The translations under genes were made by a program, and so were the position numbers. Below, one piece after another: positions 63,577 through 64,000 of a stretch of 64,000 nucleotides of DNA (positions are counted from its first letter, which is position 1; each line of letters begins with the position of its first letter). The notes beneath the pieces were generated by a model that was not told the origin of the DNA, ran no database searches, and saw only the letters and a program-made list of their open reading frames with translations. The stretch is from Sulfobacillus acidophilus DSM 10332 (lineage in GTDB: Bacteria; Bacillota; Sulfobacillia; Sulfobacillales; Sulfobacillaceae): contig CP003179.1 in NCBI GenBank assembly GCA_000237975.1, positions 310,001 to 374,000 of the forward strand. The letters are read 5' to 3'.

Positions 63577-63975
63577 ATGGCCACTCTACGCGATCCCTGG
63601 ACGATTCTCGGATTGGCTCCCGGTACCCCTTGGGATGCGGTACGTACGCGCTATGTGCAACTGATCCGTCAGCACCACCCGGATCGCTATGCCGATAATC
63701 CGGACGAGCAGCGGCGGCAAGAAGAGCTCACCAAAGACATTATCTGGGCCTATCACGAACTGGAGAAGCGACAGCTGAAATTCTCGGCCAGGCCGAGGCC
63801 GGCGGCCCGCCCGTCACCGCCGGCATGGACGCCGACGCGGATGACTTGTGCCCGTCATGGGCGTTGGGCGGTGATTTTTTGTACGGTGTGCGGGGAGCCG
63901 TTATGTACTCGATGTGACAGTGCGTTGACGGGATTTTGCCCCCGGCATCGATCCCAAAGACGAGGGGTTCATTAA
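63577..63975 (+). CDS. J-domain protein with a C-terminal cysteine-rich zinc motif
   Basis: 132 residues. Residues about 5-65 form a J domain: DPWTILGLAPGTPWDAVRTRYVQLIRQHHPDRYADNPDEQ with the HPD motif that stimulates DnaK ATPase. A Pro/Arg-rich linker (about 70-87) leads to CTVCGEPLCTRCDSALTGFCPRH, a B-box-like zinc site. It lacks the G/F and client-binding domains of DnaJ, so it is a specialised co-chaperone. It starts one base after the stop of the PLP enzyme, with TTGGAGGCCTG as ribosome-binding site. Confidence 0.8.
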   Translation: MATLRDPWTILGLAPGTPWDAVRTRYVQLIRQHHPDRYADNPDEQRRQEELTKDIIWAYHELEKRQLKFSARPRPAARPSPPAWTPTRMTCARHGRWAVIFCTVCGEPLCTRCDSALTGFCPRHRSQRRGVH

Positions 63976-64000
63976 GGCCGGGATGGCCGAAGGGGAAAAG

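Noticed and set aside
63983-64000. ATG GCC GAA as the start of a further gene at the window edge
   Set aside because: Only six codons are visible and no good ribosome-binding site precedes it.
1-64000. CRISPR arrays, rRNA or tRNA genes, intact insertion sequences
   Set aside because: No regularly spaced repeats, rRNA or tRNA motifs, or transposase genes with terminal repeats were seen on reading.

Overview
The window looks like a chromosome segment from a GC-rich, thermo-acidophilic type of Gram-positive bacterium, most like Sulfobacillus or a close relative. This is inferred from the Firmicutes-type ribosomal superoperon order, the zinc forms of S14, L36 and adenylate kinase, strong Shine-Dalgarno sites with many GTG starts, SigA-type promoters, a quinol-type haem-copper oxidase and a Rrf2/cysK module. 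No rRNA or tRNA genes, CRISPR arrays or intact insertion sequences were seen.

Positions 1-1121 hold the tail of a sensory protein and an acetate-transporter-like gene. Positions 1126-29239 are one long gene-expression block: rplJ-rplL behind an attenuated leader, rpoB-rpoC, an L7Ae-like gene, rpsL-rpsG-fusA-tuf, then the whole S10-spc-alpha array to rplQ with secY, adk, map and infA inside it. A strong terminator closes the block. truA and a proline dehydrogenase follow. At 30950-35164 a MarR regulator precedes a coiled-coil membrane protein and an EmrB-type permease flanked by two membrane-fusion proteins.

Positions 35208-43286 hold an SDR protein, a methyltransferase, a small zinc-finger-like protein, an Rrf2 regulator overlapping cysK with a candidate operator, and a four-gene quinol oxidase operon whose subunit II has lost the CuA ligands. 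rplM-rpsI come next with their own promoter and a bidirectional terminator. Positions 44342-50616 hold an XRE-TPR regulator, a CCA-adding enzyme, a CwlD-type amidase, arginase, an M20 amidohydrolase, a Fur-family regulator and an ArsC/Spx-family gene with an in-frame UGA exactly where the catalytic cysteine should be. On the minus strand, mobA-mobB-moeA form a molybdenum-cofactor operon.

Positions 53071-63975 hold a HAD hydrolase, an EamA transporter with a SirB1-like protein, an encapsulin nanocompartment operon, a NUDIX hydrolase, envelope-type small proteins (DUF948 and YtxH), a GT4 glycosyltransferase with GtrA, a DUF962 protein, a lipoprotein, a cystathionine synthase/lyase-type enzyme and a J-domain protein.

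The two most notable systems are the encapsulin with a six-helix, one-and-a-half-domain ferritin-like cargo ending in a recognisable targeting motif (56628-58279), and the UGA-containing ArsC/Spx-like gene (50278-50616), which is either a selenoprotein or a gene broken at its active site.
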